NCBI GenBank assembly: GCA_023139025.1
Contig: JAGLOH010000091.1
Span: 1 to 7,797, forward strand
Source: Candidatus Heimdallarchaeota archaeon
GTDB taxonomy: Archaea; Asgardarchaeota; Heimdallarchaeia; Heimdallarchaeales; Heimdallarchaeaceae
Length of the DNA: 7,797 nucleotides
Reading direction: 5' to 3'
The notes under the pieces are model-generated. The model saw only the letters and a program-made list of their open reading frames with translations, ran no database searches and was not told where the DNA came from. The translations under genes were made by a program, and so were the position numbers. Within the stretch, counting starts at the first letter, position 1; every line of letters begins with the position of its first letter. Positions 7,231 to 7,797 of the stretch are shown here, piece by piece.

Positions 7231-7515
7231 CTTTACTCTTGTTTCTGGAGTTCCTTTAATCATGTGTCCCTCAACTAAGATTATTGTTCCATCTGTAATT
7301 TTAATTTGAAAAACTTGATTTGATTTTGGAATCCACAAGACCTTTTTTTCAGTTGAAACTCTTAAAAGATTGGAAGTTTCCTCTTCAATTATACCTTTTA
7401 CACCAATTAAATCTTCAGAGGAACTATGTTTTACTTCTATTTCAAAACCTACTAGTGACGAAGAAAGATTTCGCCAAACCCTAGATTTTCGTTTATTACG
7501 ATTTTCTTTTGACAT
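7210..7515 (-). CDS. rnp1: Ribonuclease P protein component 1 (Rpp29/Pop4 homologue)
   Basis: Rnp1 is the archaeal Rpp29 subunit of RNase P, which binds the catalytic RNA and helps cut 5' leaders from pre-tRNAs. At 101 residues it has the normal archaeal length. A basic N-terminus (1-14) precedes the Sm-like beta barrel, about residues 20-88, with the family pattern LVGFEIEV at 21-28, LIGVKGIIEEET at 36-47, a WIPKSNQVFQI strand at about 61-71, and the closing GTPETRVKKK at 88-97. The start ATG overlaps the L29 stop by one base (TAATG on the minus strand). No strong Shine-Dalgarno element is seen, so translation is probably coupled to L29. Position after L29 is the classical archaeal one, but the usual next gene, S17, does not follow. 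Confidence 0.92.
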   Translation of the reverse strand: MSKENRNKRKSRVWRNLSSSLVGFEIEVKHSSSEDLIGVKGIIEEETSNLLRVSTEKKVLWIPKSNQVFQIKITDGTIILVEGHMIKGTPETRVKKKIPSW

Positions 7516-7718
7516 TAAATCTCATCTAGTTCAGTCATAATAGTCACAATTCTTGCAATTGCTTTCTTATACTCTTGAATTTGACCTGGATTTTCGATTG
7601 AACCACCAGATGATAATTCGGATTGAATTGTAAACAGCTTCTTCTTAAATTCGTCCAATTTCTTGAGTCTTTGATTTTTGTTCAACTTTCTAATTTCACT
7701 TGATTTTATTAGTGCCAT
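7515..7718 (-). CDS. rpl29: Large-subunit ribosomal protein L29 (uL29)
   Basis: uL29 is a small two-helix protein of the large subunit near the peptide exit. The 67 residues match the archaeal form: MALIKSSEIR, a Lys-rich first helix, the ELSSGGSIENPGQI turn at about 34-47, and a second helix KKAIARIVTIMTEL. The length is typical. The ATG at 7718 is preceded on the minus strand by AAGGAGTG, a good Shine-Dalgarno match with about nine bases of spacing, which supports this start. It sits between the S3-like tail, 14 bp upstream, and rnp1, overlapping by one base, as in the archaeal S10/spc region. Confidence 0.93.
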   Translation of the reverse strand: MALIKSSEIRKLNKNQRLKKLDEFKKKLFTIQSELSSGGSIENPGQIQEYKKAIARIVTIMTELDEI

Positions 7719-7726
7719 ATCATTTC

Positions 7727-7734
7727 ACTCCTTC
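7727..7734 (-). promoter_or_regulatory. Shine-Dalgarno site for L29
   Basis: The minus strand reads GAAGGAGT just before the L29 ATG, with GGAG ending about nine bases from it. This is the clearest ribosome-binding site in the window. It overlaps the stop codon of the upstream gene, a typical arrangement inside an operon. Confidence 0.6.
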
Positions 7735-7797
7735 ATTTCTTCTTGGACTTTTCTTTTGGTTTTTCTTCTTCCTTATCTTCTTTCTTTGATTTGGAAG
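7733..7797 (-). CDS. rps3: C-terminal end of a ribosomal-operon protein, probably small-subunit protein S3 (uS3)
   Basis: Only the last 20 codons and the TGA stop are inside the window; the gene continues past the right edge. They encode SKSKKEDKEEEKPKEKSKKK, a highly charged Lys/Glu tail. Archaeal S3 proteins often carry such disordered charged C-termini, and S3 is the standard gene directly upstream of L29 in archaea. The identification rests on that synteny plus composition, as no folded part of the protein is visible. Confidence 0.6.
   Translation of the reverse strand, partial: SKSKKEDKEEEKPKEKSKKK

Noticed and set aside
1..7797. CRISPR array, insertion sequence, tRNA or rRNA gene
   Set aside because: No regularly spaced repeats, transposase-like frames with terminal inverted repeats, or cloverleaf-like tracts were seen; almost all sequence is assigned to protein-coding genes and the gaps are no longer than about 142 bp.

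Overview
This window comes from an AT-rich archaeon. The evidence is a full-length Hef-type helicase-nuclease, the archaeal RNase P protein Rnp1 next to ribosomal protein L29, an archaeal-type valyl-tRNA synthetase, and TATA-box-like promoters in place of bacterial -35/-10 pairs. The lineage is not fixed. The fused Hef is classically euryarchaeal, while the ValRS resembles (from memory) the variant found in Thaumarchaeota and relatives. That mixture would fit an Asgard or other deep-branching archaeon, but this is inference only.

Layout. (1) 65-484, plus: a small zinc-ribbon protein of the Sjogren/scleroderma autoantigen 1 (Auto_anti-p27/ZNRD2) family. (2) 453-2924, minus: Hef, with an SF2 helicase, a linker carrying a PCNA-binding-like motif, an ERCC4/XPF nuclease and a helix-hairpin-helix end. 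Its 3' end overlaps gene 1 tail to tail by 32 bp. (3) 3067-4566, plus: a 14-helix DHA2/EmrB-QacA-like MFS exporter, divergent from hef across a 142-bp promoter region. (4) 4709-7183, plus: valS. (5) 7210-7797, minus: the end of a ribosomal-protein operon, in transcription order the tail of a gene that is probably S3, then L29, then rnp1, which converges on valS.

The genes cover genome maintenance (Hef), translation and tRNA processing (ValRS, L29, S3, Rnp1) and efflux (MFS). Only the S3-L29-rnp1 block looks like an operon; the other genes appear to be transcribed singly. The window looks like a core-gene region with one accessory transporter. I found no CRISPR array, insertion sequence, tRNA, rRNA or clearly new multigene system. 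The points most worth checking are the end of the ribosomal operon at rnp1 with no S17 gene behind it, the HMGG form of the HIGH motif in ValRS, the PIP-box-like motif in the Hef linker, and the mixed lineage signal.
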